DNA from: Anodontia alba
Taxonomy: Eukaryota; Mollusca; Bivalvia; Lucinida; Lucinidae
DNA: 64,000 nt
Direction of reading: 5' to 3'
Assembly: GCA_964016985.1 (NCBI GenBank)
Contig: OZ024821.1
Location: 124,060,035-124,124,034, forward strand
Part shown: positions 31,550 to 45,210 of the stretch, in pieces
How positions within the stretch are numbered: position 1 is the stretch's first letter
How the letters are laid out: each line of letters starts with the position of its first letter
Position numbers and translations under genes: made by a program
The notes under the pieces: generated by a model
What the model saw: the letters and a program-made list of their open reading frames with translations, nothing else
Database searches by the model: none
Told to the model about the DNA's origin: nothing

Positions 31550-34362
31550 CATTTAAAAACGGCGTAATAAATCGGAAATCCATACAAGTTCAGCACAATG
31601 CTGACTTTTTTTTTTTCAGAATGGGACTTGTGTAGAAGCAAACATGAACCGACAAAGTTGTCTCCCTAGAACAAAAGCGCACAAAATTATCAAGGATTTC
31701 GAGTTCTCTTAACCAGTTCAGCCTTTTAGACCCAAATGGCTACATTTGCAGAACAGTGTAGATCGCTCATAACCGTCTCATCAGGATGCACACTGTTTGC
31801 CATTCTGTTATTGATTCCTTTGCTGAAACCCCTACCTGTAACAATGGATGAGTCCAAATCAGAGATAGAAGAGTCCATGTTAAAAATTGATGGGTGAAAG
31901 GGTTAAGCTTGAACGTAATAAGATGTATTGATCACATTAAGGTATCACTTGCAAAAAATAAATCACGATATTATCCCGATATCAAGTGTCAGATACGATA
32001 CTGAATCATGATACTTTAACCTTATTGATTTTTCTGTATTTCTTCACAAAATATACCAGTATTGTTGCAAATGCTTCGCATTCTGGGTAAACAGTTTTAG
32101 TAAATGACGATTTGAAATATTTGCTTTATTTTACCCATAAAATAGATCACATTTCACATAAATTGTCTTCTTAAGAGACATTTTGCATGAAATGTCAGAG
32201 CCTATTTTCTGGGAAAAATAATAAAAAAAAATATCATAAATCTGTCGTCTGCTGAATTAGCCCAGAGTGTAGTAAACGTCAAGAACCTTTTTTCTAAATC
32301 AAAAATGCATTATGCAGTTATCATGAAATATCGATACTAACCATCAGTATCACGATATAGTACTATCACAAAAAAAAAAAAAAAAAAAAAAAAAAAACAC
32401 ACACAAAAAAACAACAACAAAAAACAAACAAACAAACAAACAAAAAAAAAAAAACAAAAAAAAAAAAAACAACAAAAAAAAAAAAAACATTATGATATAT
32501 CGATACATCGATGATATCGCCCACCTCTACAATACAGGGCTAACAAACAATCTGAAACGCATAATGCCATATTTCTATCGCTAATTTTGAAATAAAAGTA
32601 AAAACGTGTTCAACGCCTATTGTATTAGTAAGTACATAGCATAAGATTAAACTGTTTACATCCTTTGATCCCATTTAGACAACATTCGATCATTTCAAGC
32701 TTTTCAATGACGTAATCATAGCGATGATTTATTTTGACACAATTTTGAAAGAGTAATTATACTGAAGCAAAACAAAATAATTTACTTTTTTTCCCGGCAG
32801 ACCAAAACCAATGCCCTTGCAAACAGTGTAGATACAGACAAGACGGCGTGATCGAGCAGCTTCATATGATCAACATTGTTTGCCGTTCCGTTTTTTATTT
32901 TGGACTAAAAACTATTTGCAGTTAAAATTCAATAATGGAAGAGTCCTTTTCAGAGTCTCGGGGATGAAAGGGTTAAAGCGTATACATAGCATGTACATCA
33001 AGTTGGCTACAGACTGTCGCGTATATCGTGCGACTATAACTACCAATGACAGCTTTGATGCTTTAAAGGTTGATGCCGTATCTACTTTATATGTAACGAA
33101 AATGACAAGAGCTTCACACTTGTTTCGAAATGATTTCCCCAAACTGTTGTTTTGATAATTATATTATTCGTAAACGTATTTAGAATTCATGTTCTGATAT
33201 TCTAAGTTCGCGAAAATAATTTATACTCTCACTTACGTTCTGAAGAATCTGCACACTCACTGTGAATAGGATATATATGCTTATCATAAAAATACATAGA
33301 AATACAAACATATCAATGTTATTTGATTATGAATAAAGGATCTTACCGTTCTTTTTATATATTTTTGTGCATTATTTTTGTCGTTGGAGGGGTCATGTGA
33401 TAAACAGAATCTTACATTTGTGATCATGTATGAAACGCATTGGGTAATTTAGGTATTTTGCGAGTCTCCGGGCGAGAAAATACCGAAATTACCCTACAAG
33501 TTTCACAAAAAAAAATGCAAAATTCTGACTACCGCTCAAATTATTCTGATCCTTACATATTCCTGTTTTCACTACGTATCACTGAGAAACGTAGGGTTAT
33601 ACATTATATATATATATATAAAACACATGTAGTTTTTGCGTTTTTGTATTATTTCGCTAAATATTCATTACTATTGTGCATTTACCGTGCCTACCATAAG
33701 TATTCGTTCAGACGCCTGCACAAACAATGTAGTTGCCAGTGTCTGATAAGGGTCTATAGTATTGGCCAATCATCCAATAGTTGTTATAATTGCGAAGTAA
33801 ATTGAACTTTGTTGAATTTAAGACACTTATGGTAAGGGGTTAATGTGGACGAAAATTTAGGGCATAAATATGGATATTCAAGCCCCGAGGTTATAAACAA
33901 CTCAGCTCAGCACGAAATTTGTCTTGCTAATAAATCTGAAATTACTGACAGTTGCTATTTTGTTCTTGCTGGACATAGCTGAGAGTGAAAATTTCTCTGA
34001 TAAATGTCAACTAATTTTGGCATTTTCGTATCTATTAGCAGAGAAAATTTCATGCTCAGCTGAGTTGATTACGAAAAAAAGGTTTTATAATCTCGGGGCT
34101 AGAACTTACGGTAAAGAGACTGGGGCCAGAACTAACGATAAAGAGACTCACGAGGCTAATTTCTATCTGTAAAACCAGTTAATCCCGGATCTGCGGTAAA
34201 TTTTACCGCCATTGTTACAACGCAAAATGTAGAATTTCTACGTTTTGCGTTGACGCTAACGCAAAATTTAGATTCTTTTTAAACTTCTCGTTACTTAACG
34301 CAAAATGTCGAAATTTACATTTCCTACCTTTTATGTCGATATGGTTAATATTCATATGTCTT

Positions 34363-34396
<34 letters not shown>

Positions 34397-34896
34397 TTGC
34401 CATTTGAAATATGTTTGTGTTGCATACAATACGCTAATTTTACTCCTTCGATTTTATCGCATATTTTATCATTCAATATCTACAACTATATAATATAAAC
34501 TGGAATCTACTAGTAAAAAACCTTTATATTTTGGTTACTACTTTTAAACCTAATTTAATATGCTTGTCAGTCCTATGAGGATCTTGCACGTTCAGAGCTC
34601 TCTTAACGGACAGTTCACAAAATGTCCTAATTCCATTTACCTCTTTTATATGATTGAAAGGGTACATAATATAAAGTGTACATATACTAGAAACACAAAA
34701 GTACTGACAATGATAAAGGCAAATGAGTTTTAATGCACCATTGGTCGTTATTACCCCAAAATCCATATGTGTTTAACCCATTAATACCAAGTCTGCAATT
34801 GAGTTTAACTCGCTAGTACCCAGAATCTTTCCGAGTTCTCTCTATAAGATCACATTAAGATACATTTCCCTCGAATAAAACGCATTTCTTTATTGA

Positions 34897-34932
<36 letters not shown>

Positions 34933-35670
34933 CGAATAATCCATATTATCGGCGACCTTCGACTTGACTTTTCACATTCTGTCCACAAGCCGTGCGAATC
35001 TTGGCGAATCATTGTTAGGTAAGATTTACACCGGTATCAGACACCTGCAATACATGCAACAAATTGAGCACATACAGAAAGATTATAAACACATTCCAGC
35101 TAGCATTCTACTTACATCTATATCGGACCGTTATCAGCCCGTCAGGATTCTGTCGGGTAGATAAGGGTCCAATATAGAATTCTAGCTGAGATATTCGTTC
35201 GTTATTTCTAGTACGTATATTCACTACATTGAATTTACAGTTGTCTGCTGACATCGCTTTCAAAATACATTCTCGGTGGCAGTGGACGTCTCGTTTTGTA
35301 CCTACACAGCAAACACACGCATCGTAACAAAGTCATGACTCTCATCGATATCAGAACGACACTGTTACGATGCTATGTGTTCACTTGGTACCCAGCTAGA
35401 CATCCGTTGGAAAGACGGTTTTTATGGGTTTTATTCCAAGGGTAAAAATGATTTGTGATGGACAATATCTTATCAGAAACTATTTGTCGTTTCTGTTCCT
35501 GTTTTTTTTTTTTTTTTTTTTCACAAATTTACCATTTATGTTATGGCCAAAATATTGGTTAAACCTACACACTTTCTAAAGTAAACTCGACTTTTTATTT
35601 TATTTTTTTTTATCAAAAGTAGTTTTTGCTTTTCTTCACTGACTTTGAATAACTGACGTTTCAAAACAAT
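31550..35670. other. Non-coding, low-complexity rich
   Basis: No gene recognised. Repeats sharing AACAGTGTAGA and ending GATGAAAGGGTTAA/GGTGAAAGGGTTAA occur at about 31,750-31,915 and 32,820-32,976. Long A-rich DNA lies at 32,371-32,488 and a (TG)n tract at 34,359-34,389. The frame at 33,924 looks like a signal peptide (LLINLKLLTVAILFLLDIAE) but starts on TTG. Confidence 0.5.
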
Positions 35671-35674
35671 ACTG

Positions 35675-35953
35675 CATCATGAAAACATACCTATATGATT
35701 TTGACCCCCATAAATCCCATTTTTATACAGTAAAACTGGGGTTTAGAGGGGTATACATTATGTGTCTTATTTCGGCTCAAAATATAGATTGTGGGTACTC
35801 ATTAGAACCGCCTCGCCGAGACGGTTCTAACGAGTACCACAATCCATGTTTTGAGCAGGAATATGAAAAATTTCAGAATTTTTTTATCTGAAAATTGTCC
35901 TTTTTTTGGTTGTAAAAGTTGCAATATATTTGAATAGGCGTGTTTTCGTAATG
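35675..35953. mobile_element. Hairpin-bearing MITE, third copy
   Basis: Left end CATCATGAAAACATACCTAT; right end the reverse complement of CATTACGAAAACACGCCTAT. The core (about 35,768-35,866) has arms meeting at GCCTCGCCGAGACGG. Same orientation and internal order as the 7.2-kb copy. A lone left end of this family (CGAAAACACGCCTATATAAT, then CTTGACCCC) sits at about 36,122-36,152. Confidence 0.8.
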
Positions 35954-35954
35954 G

Positions 35955-38050
35955 CGAAAATTTTAGACATTTTGATATAGTGGAACTATATCCAAAGTAC
36001 CTACCCTATCAATTTTTGCATATTTTACAGCCGGTTTTACTATCGGAGGAATGCAAATATTCGATTTGTTTTTAAACCAATGACTAGAATAAATTTATCA
36101 ACAAGAGAAAGAAAAACGTAACGAAAACACGCCTATATAATCTTGACCCCTTACACATTTCAATATCACCGATTTTTACATGCGCACCGTTCACCGATTA
36201 CAAATAGCTGCGTGACGGACGGCGCAATTTGTCCCCCCTCCCCCCCCCCGCACCCTTACAGACGATACAAAGAAACTAATTAAAGATGCTCGAGATTTCA
36301 TATCACCATCTCTTTACAGTCAAACCTTCGCTTTAAACATTCCCATATTTTTGTTACAAACAAGCATACATAAGCTTTATTCGTATAAACCGCCATCTTT
36401 GTAGTACAAAAAGACAACTTGAGAATGTCCCCGTCTCTGCCATTTTCGTTGGTTAGTAGAACCGCGGCTAGGGCAACTTTTTTTTTCACAGACTACTATA
36501 GAGCGCGTGATTTGCACCGATTTCTGGTGGCCTCTCCATCTTTAAGGTACTGGGTTGAGTCGTGCTTAAAAAAATGAAGATTCTCGTAATTTTCTGCGCG
36601 ATTTTCATTTTTCCCGGACCTAACAGTACTAAAATTATGTGTCTAAACCGCGGCAGAAGTAAGGGTGAGGATTTTGGTCACGTAAAATTGATTTAACCGC
36701 CCCGCCCCCCCCCCCCCCCCCCACCCAGGGAAATACTTTTCACTGACCGTTCCAGGGCGGTTCTTCTGTTACGGTTTAATTTTGATATAGTTCGTCTTTG
36801 AATGCGTGTGTCGCTTACATTTTTTTTGGGGGGGAATAGCCATTTGGCCACTTTGTCGGAAAGTAACTGTCCGTTTGGCTTTCTGCTGGTGATGTTTCCA
36901 TTAGAGTCTAGTTATTTCGTGTTTGTGTTTTTTTTTTCTTTGATGTCTCTGATGAGAGGTGTGGGATAATTGTATCGATTCCTGATTATTGCATTCCCTT
37001 CTATTTTAAGAAGTTGGTTTTCATTCATTTTTCTCTGACATAAAAACAAGGTATCAAATATTGATAAAAATTCAATGATAATACTCATCTTATCAGTAGA
37101 TGTTACATGTTTTAAAGGGAAACAACTTAGATTATACGTTCCCGAGGCTATACAAGGAAAACAACTCAATAGGCCGGGAAATTAATCTGTCATGCATTAC
37201 TTTGCTCCCTGTAGATCGAAGTATAGTGAAAATTGTTATAATTTATGAAAGGTTGTAATTATATAAATTATCGCAATACTCACGATAAAAACATTATATA
37301 TGTTATCAGAGCTATGTAAAAGAATCAACTATGATAGTCTGTTTTCTAGCCCGCATACATAATTACATGTCGTCATCCATAGCCAAAGCCGAACATACTA
37401 TATCCGAAATCATCTATGTAGCAGTGTTTTGTTCTTTGCTCCACTCATAAAGTTTTCTTTCGGCCCAAATCTTTCCATGCTTGAATATCAAATTAACTGT
37501 ATTATTAAACCAGCTTATAATCCGTTCGATTTAAGAATGCACATTTCCAATCGTAAACAAAAAGAATATCTTTTGTTTCTTCTTCGTAGTACGACGAAAA
37601 AAGAACGAAATGAAAAACTCAAACGTGTGCGAATATTGACAGCAACAAGCTCATTTCAGGTCGAACGGTCAAACTGGGGCTCCAATGGGAAAACTGCTCA
37701 TTTCTCTTTTAAATGAGCAAAACCAACATTGCTAAATTCATTCTACACAACTTCCCATTTTTTTTTATTTCACTGTATTACCAACAGCACAGATCTCTGC
37801 TGCAAAAGTGTGCTTTTGAATAATAAAAAAAGTGGGGGCGGGGTCGGGGGGTGAATAGTTATATATTACCCCACTAAGAACCCCATAAACTGGAAGAAAA
37901 CCGATATTATCCAAATGCGTACACATTTTTAAAAAAAGCAACCTCAAATAGATACGCCGGGCTCTAGCCCGGCGTAAATAACATTATGTTCTCAGGAAAC
38001 GCCAATCGTATTTTTTTTAAATATTTTATTATGATAATAATCGTAGAAAG
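35955..38050. other. Non-coding stretch
   Basis: No gene recognised. It includes the lone MITE end at 36,122, C-rich runs at 36,236-36,250 and 36,702-36,722, and a compact palindrome at 37,952-37,973 (ACGCCGGGCT/AGCCCGGCGT). Confidence 0.5.
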
Positions 38051-38089
38051 TAAGTATTTTAAGAACTATTTTGTAATTGTTTGCATGTT

Positions 38090-39631
38090 CTAAAGCAGAA
38101 CTTCGATATTTGAAACAAGGTATCCAAGAATTTCATAGGAAGTATGTTTTGGCTCCAGCTGATAACGCTGCTAATAATGTTGTTGTTGTGTGACGACTTT
38201 ATTATATCAATACTCTTAAACAAGAACTTGGTTGTACCAAAACATATGAACGTATTTCTACTGACGAGAGATCTATTGTCAATACCCATTCTATCGATAT
38301 TACTGCTAAGTTTGCAGTAAGTATTAAAGAAAAGCAAGACAGACTTCCTACGTTATATTGGTTACCGAAACATCATAAACGACCTTATAAAGCTAATTGC
38401 TTATTGCTAATTTTAGTTCTTGTACGACTACTGTTTTGTCCAAACTGCTAACTTCATGCCTTACTGCTGTTAAAAAACATTGGATTAGATACTATGATAC
38501 TGTTTACGAAAGGGACGGAATTAACTATTTTTGGTCAATTAAAAATTCTAATGATGTTCTCAATAAATTTAAATCTAAAAACTTTCAGGCTTCTAAATTG
38601 TCTACATAAGATTTTTCTATACTGTATACTACGTTACCTCATCATCTTATAAAAGATAAATTTATTGATTTAATTAACCAAACGTTTATTCGGGAGAATA
38701 CCCAATATTTGGCTTGCAACGAAGAATATGCTCTTTTCACTTCTAATGTATACAAAAATCACAATTTATGGTCGTGTCAAAAAGTCTGTGATGCCCCTGT
38801 TTATCTTTAGGATAATATTTTTATTAGATTTGGAACTAAACTTTATAGACAAACTATTGGTATTCCGATGGGAACTAATTGTGCTCCTCTTGTTGCAAAT
38901 TTGTTTCTTTTTTGTTATGAGAGAGATTTCGTGAAGTCTCTCTCAAGTGAACATCAGGCTGACATTATTGAGGCTTTCAATTAAACTTCAAGATACCTTG
39001 ACGATTTATTAAATATTGACAATATTTACTTTGACCAAATGGTGGATCGGATATACCCTACAGAACTCCAATAAAATAGAGCAAATTCTTCCGATACCGA
39101 GGCACCTTTTTTGGATTTGAATCTATGTATATCTAATGGTACAGTTTCCACCAAAATTTATGATAAACGGGACGATTTTGATTTTGATATAGTCAATTTC
39201 CCTTTTCTGGATGGCGATGTCCCCCGGCGTACCTCATATGGGGTATACATATCTCAACTTATAAGATTCGCCAGAGCTTCAAATCTTAATGACTTTAACT
39301 ACCGTAATAAAGCCCTTACTGACAAACTTCTTAGGCAGGGCTATCGTTATTTTAAACTTCGTAAGGCGCTTTCGAAATTTTATTGCAGACACAGTGCCTT
39401 GTTAGAAAAATATAGCGTCAGTCTGACAACACTTCTGCAACAAGGTATATCGGAACCCGAATTTTACGGTGACTTAGTGTACAGATTTAGAAAAATTGTA
39501 GGTAAATCTAACTTTTCGGAGCAATTCAGAAAACTTATTAACCGTTATAAAAGAATTGGCTGTAGCCTGGATATTATGCGGCGGACTGCATGCCTAGTTG
39601 TCAACCAAATCATTGTTGATGGCTATGCTTA
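38090..39631 (+). pseudogene. Penelope-type reverse transcriptase remnant
   Basis: Across three frames the plus strand shows TLYWLPKHHKRPYKA, SILYTTLPHHLIKDK, IGIPMGTNCAPLVANLF and RYLDDLLNID (YLDD catalytic box), then a clean 173-codon frame (39,111-39,632). That frame has KIYDKRDDFDFDIVNFPFLD and YGVYISQLIRFARAS, and ends NQIIVDGYA with TAA. These blocks are characteristic of Penelope-like reverse transcriptases and relatives. Breaks are TGA near 38,190, a frame change near 38,395, TAA near 38,607, frame changes around 38,810, and stops near 38,984 and 39,071. No nuclease domain follows, unlike the 2.6-kb fragment. Confidence 0.7.
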
Positions 39632-39958
39632 ACTCTTTAATTGCACGATGGCGGTTCGGGCCTCAGACTCAATGACGGCCTCTTCGTAAAACTTTAATCA
39701 GTGGGTTGGGGCTTGACGATATGTCTTTGGCTTGGCCCGCCGTGGTTCAACTATTGGTTTTCATTTACTCTGGCATACAGTAGTTTTAGCCATGAATACT
39801 CGTCTTTGTTTATTATAGCGATTAATTTGATTTTTATGCTTTCGCTTTGATACATTGACTGAGTTGGGAGCCTTTATGCGAACCGAATTTTTATGTATTT
39901 CTGTATTAAGAGTAGCATCGGGACCCAGGGAAAAGTTAGCTAGCTGTAAAAGTGCTTT

Positions 39959-40276
39959 AAACCCCACGGTGGTTTGCTCTACCGACCGTTCTAAGGCGGT
40001 GGTCCCGGTGTTGGTCTAACTCTTTGTTGCTTTGTGGTTTATTCTACGAGGCAATTTGTTGTATGTCTTTCCGTGTGTCATTTTGTTCTTGGATTTTTCA
40101 GTCCTTTTAGTATTGCGATTACCTCGCTTGGGGAAGAGAGAGCTAATCTTAGTGCATTTCGTACGTTTGTTAGGTTTGTGCTTGTTTAGATTTGTCGGTT
40201 TTCTCTTCCTCTTGGAGTCTGGGAAGGGCTGCGGTTTGTGATTGTGGCACTCCCTGGACGTTTCTCTTACCTTTTT
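39959..40276 (-). repeat. Interspersed repeat with lysine-rich reading frame, copy 2
   Basis: Near-identical to 21,109-21,426, from ACGGTGGTTTGCTCTACCG to TTTCTCTTACCTTTTT. It starts about 330 bp after the Penelope-type RT stop. The copies differ by scattered substitutions, so they are recent relative to other repeats in this window. Confidence 0.6.
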
Positions 40277-40279
40277 AGG

Positions 40280-41495
40280 CTAACAGCTATAAGGGTACGA
40301 AATGATCCGCAACGAAATGTCTAACCTATATTACCGAGGAATAATTCGAGCAATACCTTACGCAGAAAAAATAACTTAAATAAATTATGCATGTACACGG
40401 ATCAGCATTTTGATGTTTACACTGCATTACACCATAATAACCAGATGGCGAAATAATAACTACCCTTATCCTAAAAAGTCAAAGTGAGATTAATGGTTTA
40501 CTTTTTCTTCAGATATTTTCTGTTCCTATCTCGCCCTGTCTGAGAAACATTAAGTATCCCTTTGTCTCTGGGAATTCTCATGGTTTAATAAATTACAACT
40601 AAGTACTAAGTGGTAATTTTATATCATATAGGAGTATACGGTAATGTATATAACAAGAGGTAATTATGACAAAGGCGTATCTCAGCAATCTAAAAACTGA
40701 AAAACGACAAGACGTAATTATGACAACAAACCATCTCATTCATGCTTCGCACCTTAAAGAATGGGACCCTTCCAACCCCCACTCTTTGTCTAATTGGCGG
40801 AGTCCTCCCCATCCCCAACCCCCACCTCCATTGCATATTCCGAAAATCACCTCAGACAATGTTCTGAAGCAGAACTTAGGCTTATGTTGTACATTTGATT
40901 TGCTTTACTGGAATACTGAAGTAGCACTATTCATCCGCCGATATTGGACACAATATCAGATTTCTTCAAAATCAGATTTCTTCAAAGTTTGATGTTTCCT
41001 TTGCTTTTGTTTATTTTTTCGCTATTTATAAGCAGAGGAATGTACAGACCAAATATATTTAAATGCAGAATATAGCTATCAGCGTTAGGAGGGAAATATT
41101 TTGGGGACGATTTTAAGTAGTTATTAAGTAGGTATTTTTTCATCTGAACGGATAGTTGAAATGTGGTATAGTAAATCTGGTGGTGGTAAACTGACCCCCA
41201 TCCCCCACAAAAAAAAACAAAAAAAAAAAACATGTGGCGGGGTTAAATCGATTTTATTGACGTCAATTTTAAAACAAAACAACAATATAAGAGTGCTCTT
41301 AAGTAATCAATGAAAGAGCTAAGACAAAACAAAATTAAATCACTGAGGGTTCATCGCAAATATCTCAGACATTGACAACTTGAACAATAGAAAACTACTA
41401 GCTGAACCAAGGACCTCAGGACAAAGACATAACATGAAGCATCAACCCTCGAATGAAGGATTCAGGTCGGCATTTATGGAACAAGAGGCAAGCGA
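40280..41495. other. Non-coding stretch
   Basis: Nothing recognised. AT-rich with a CCCCAC-rich patch near 40,790-40,830 and a short A-tract at 41,210-41,230. Confidence 0.5.
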
Positions 41496-41499
41496 GGCA

Positions 41500-41588
41500 T
41501 TATACGCCCGTGGCAAGTAATAAGATGCAGCACATTAACTGGCTCCTGTATAATTCAGTGCTCCGGATATAAACTGTAAGAGGAATGA

Positions 41589-41623
<35 letters not shown>

Positions 41624-43450
41624 CAAAAAAAATTCATTGGGGCATAATCTCTGCTGATATTTGGTGAACTGTAACCTAAGGGTCCAAGCTGGCCAAGAAA
41701 TTAAGGGAGAAGTTTGCTGCTTCTAGGGAGAAGTGCTTTCTGACAGAGGATACACCACAGAAGCATGGCTACATTATAAGCTCATATGAGCCTTTGGCAC
41801 ACTATTACCTCTAAACAATATGCTTTGAAAAGTTTACAAAAACTTTCAAAGAGGCATAAATCTGCAAATATTTGGTGCACTATAACCTAAAAATAATATG
41901 TGCTGCTCCACATCATCATGTAAGTATTTATGAAGTTTCAGCTTGATCGGATGTAAACTGTAGGAGGATTTAGCCGGAAACAAAAAATTAATAGAAATTT
42001 TCAAAGTGGTTTAACTCTGCTAATATTTAGTGGACTGTAACCTTGAAACAATATGCGCTGCTCCACATCATGGTCTTACTACAAATCAAGTTTCAGCTTG
42101 ATCAGATGTAAACTGTAGGAGGATTTAGCCGGAAACAAAAAATTAATAGACATTTTCAAAGAGGTTTAACTCTGCTAACATTTGGTGGACTGTAACCTCA
42201 AAACAATACGTGCTGCTCCACATCATGGTATAACTGTATGAAGTTTCAGCTTGATTGGATGTAAACTGTAGGAGGATTTAGCCATAAACTAAAACTTAAT
42301 CGAAATTTTCAAAGTAGTATAACTCTGCTAATATGTGGTGGACTGTAACCTCGAAACAATATTCGCTGCTCCACATCATGGTCTAACTATACATGAAGTT
42401 TCAGCTTGATCGGATGTAAACTGTAGGAGGAGTTAGCCGGAAACGAAAAGTCTACTGAAATTTTCAAAGAGGCATAACTCTGCTAATATTTGGTGGACTG
42501 TAACCTCGAAACAATATGCGCTGCTCAACATCATGGTCTAACTATACATGAAGTTTCAGCTTGATCGGATGTAAAATGTAGGAGGAGTTAACCGGAAATG
42601 AAAAGTTTACAGAAATTTTCTAAGGGGCATAACTCTGCAAACATTTGGTGGACTGTAACCCCGAAACAATATGCGCTGCGCCACATCATGGTCTAACTAT
42701 GTACCAAGTTTCAGCTTGATCGGATGTAAACTGTAGGAGGAGTTAGCCGGAAACGAAAAGTCTATTGAAATTTTCAAAGGGGCATAACTCTGCTAATATT
42801 TGGTGGACTGTAACCTCGAAATAATATGCGCTGCTCCACATCATGGTCTAACTACATATGAAGTTTCAGCTTGATCGGATGTAAAATGTAGGAGGAGTTA
42901 ACCGGAAATGAAAAGTTTACAGAAATTTTCTAAGGGGCATAACTCTGCAAACATTTGGTGGACTGTAACCCCGAAATAATATGCGCTGCGCCACATCATG
43001 GTCTAACTATATACCAAGTTTCAGCTTGATCGGATGTAAACTGTAGGAGGAGTTAGCCGGAAACGAAAAGTCTATTGAAATTTTCAAAGGGGCATAACTC
43101 TGCTAATATTTGGTGGACTGTAACCTCGAAATAATATGCGCTGCTCCACATCAAGGTCTAACTACATATGAAGTTTCAGCTTGATCGGATGTAAAATGTA
43201 GGAGGAGTTAACCGGAAATGAAAAGTTTACAGAAATTTTCTAAGGGGCATAACTCTGCAAACGTTTGGTGGACTGTAACCCCGAAATAATATGCGCTGCG
43301 CCACATCATGGTCTAACTATATACCAAGTTTCAGCTTGATCGGATGTAAACTGTAGGAGGAGTTAGCCGGAAACGAAAAAGTTTACGGACGGACGGACGG
43401 ACGCCATACCCCGTAACATAATACGTCCCGTTTTTCAAACGGGCGTATAA
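41500..43450. mobile_element. TIR-bounded element made of 155-bp tandem repeats
   Basis: The ends are TTATACGCCCGT (41,500) and ACGGGCGTATAA (43,439-43,450), a 12-bp inverted repeat. Inside are about ten tandem units of about 155 bp. After the last unit come four GGAC repeats and a palindromic GGGACGT/AAACGGGCG tail. There is no ORF of note. The structure suggests a non-autonomous DNA element that captured and amplified a tandem repeat. Confidence 0.7.
41780..43380 (+). repeat. 155-bp tandem repeat with 310-bp higher-order organisation
   Basis: The landmark TTTCAGCTTGATCGGATGTA recurs with the word GCTTG at 41,941, 42,096, 42,249, 42,404, 42,559, 42,714, 42,869, 43,024, 43,179 and 43,334, i.e. 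steps of 155 (one of 153). From 42,559 onward the units alternate between two types. One type has GAGTTAACCGGAAATG and TCTGCAAAC; the other has GAGTTAGCCGGAAACG and TCTGCTAATA. So the recent amplification unit is a 310-bp dimer. More diverged units extend left to about 41,630. Confidence 0.95.
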
Positions 43451-43569
43451 AAACTGTGGTTGAAAAACCCTTGTATTTTAATTGATCAAGAACCTCACCT
43501 TACTGTTTGATAGAACAAAATAACTTTTTTATTATCCCCTTCATTAATTATAACAATATTTGAGCCGCT

Positions 43570-43700
43570 TTAAGCGAAAAAGTGCCTTTGAACATGCGCA
43601 AAATCACATCATCCTGCGCATGCGCAAAGTATCATCAGGGTCTTTGCTCTCCATGCATGGATGCGCAGTCTGATCTGGGCTTTCGCTGTCCAGATATGCC
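43570..43700 (+). repeat. Interspersed repeat (TGCGCAT family)
   Basis: GTGCCTTTGAACATGCGCAA, CATCATCCTGCGCATGCGCA, CTTTGCTCTCCATGCATGGA and GATGCGCAGTCTGATCTGGG. Same family as 11,590-11,770. Confidence 0.55.
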
Positions 43701-44463
43701 CAAACACTTGTATTCACATGGCCCAGTCCAGTGAGGCAGAGCAAATTCAGTAGTTGTGCAAGAACTAAAATGAGCGACAAAACGTGTTTCGTATAGACCT
43801 TTTTAATGTTATTGCTTTCATCCGGGCTACTGACCACGTGATCACAATGTTATGCCACGTGACCACAAATTGTGGATGGTAAAAACATTTCCGGTTCTAT
43901 TGATACCAATTGATTCAGGCCAACTTTTACTTGAATAATAAATTCCTTTTAGCTAATATTCAACCGTGAATTTTATCTAAGAATTTGAAATACAGCTTTA
44001 AGAAGCAATATGACTGCTTTTCCTGAAACAAATGCAACTGTTTCAATGATATTTTCCAATATCAGCAGGCACGCTCGCATCCGTAATATATGCTTTATGG
44101 TGACCATTTTAACGCCTAGGTTTAGCTAGTTGATAGATAAAATATGTGTTAATATTTGTGTTCATGATATTTAAACGATCAGTCGACGAAAACTTATGAA
44201 AATAAACTTTTGACGAAAACTTCTTATGAAAATAAACTTTTGACGAAAGAAAGAAGCTTTATTTGTCTGAAAAAAAAAAAATCGGTCATTTCAACAACAA
44301 CAACATTCTGACATCCAAACCAGAACGAGGCTCTCCTTACTCGTTACTTGTGTAGGAAATCTATTCAGTAATGTGTCACCACCTTTGACGTAGTTGTTGA
44401 GGGGAGCGCATATTATAACGCCTGTGCTATTATTACAGGCTTTATTGCATTACTGTGCTTATT

Positions 44464-44466
<3 letters not shown>

Positions 44467-44544
<78 letters not shown>

Positions 44545-44546
44545 CA
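44467..44546 (+). repeat. (AC)n-(AT)n compound microsatellite
   Basis: About 28 AC units (44,467-44,522) run directly into about 11 AT units. Long ORFs crossing this tract are low-complexity artefacts. Confidence 0.97.
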
Positions 44547-44639
44547 TATCCCTTGTACTATGATCCACGTTCAACGGCGCCTCAGAGACAGCATCTAACA
44601 TCGCTGCGTTCAACGTTGTTTGAAGACGAATAAAAATAC

Positions 44640-44875
44640 GAATGATCGCGTCCAGTGTCGTCATTTGAGAAACAGCGTGCAACGGCGTTAGAAGAAGAGG
44701 AATCGCGTCCGGAGTTGAATAAAGGAGGAACCGCGTCCATCGCCGATTTGAAGACCGTGTCCATAGTTTGAAGGATAAGAATCGCGTCCAGCGACGGTTG
44801 TATAATGAACCACGTCCAAGGTTTGGTCGAAGAACAGCGTCCACCGTCGGTATAGAATCCGCGCCCACCGACCAA
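44640..44875 (+). repeat. Degenerate minisatellite, about 26-bp period
   Basis: The word CGCGTCC or a close variant recurs at about 44,648, 44,674, 44,705, 44,731, 44,756, 44,783, 44,811, 44,837 and 44,860. Each is followed by a GA-rich stretch such as GAAGAAGAGGAA or GAAGGATAAGAA. Nine units with much divergence. Confidence 0.7.
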
Positions 44876-45127
44876 CCTCGAGGCGCGCATAATGCCATTC
44901 AAGGGACATCTTAGAGTAGTAAGGAGTGAATAACCAGCATTCCGTAGACAGAAACGCGTGCACTGCCATATAGGATATCACGACAGGCATTAGATAAAAA
45001 AGCGTGCTATAACACCATCTGTTCCGGTATCATATTCTGGTACCATGCCATAGAATTAAACTTCTTTATAAAGTGTACCTCCTCAGGTTAGTCCCATTAC
45101 CACATGTACAGTTCGACAGAGATTACG

Positions 45128-45210
45128 GTAACCATTTTTATTCATTTAAAATATCAAAATCATTTGTTATATAAAATGCAACAATATACTTTAAAACACC
45201 CTTTTAAATG
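45128..45210 (+). repeat. Direct repeat flanking the envelope-like remnant, left copy
   Basis: It shares TATATAAAATGCAACAATAT and CTTTAAAACACCCT with 48,591-48,674, in the same orientation about 3.46 kb away. Such flanking direct repeats could be remnants of long terminal repeats around the retroelement region between them. Confidence 0.5.

Noticed and set aside
33924..34172. Secreted protein ORF (hydrophobic start)
   Set aside because: The frame begins on TTG with no ATG, and the rest is not protein-like.
37952..37973. GC-rich palindrome as a bacterial-type terminator
   Set aside because: The context is eukaryotic, and no gene ends there.
44413..44898. 161-codon ORF on the minus strand
   Set aside because: It crosses the (AC)n/(AT)n microsatellite and the 26-bp minisatellite; the open frame comes from low complexity.
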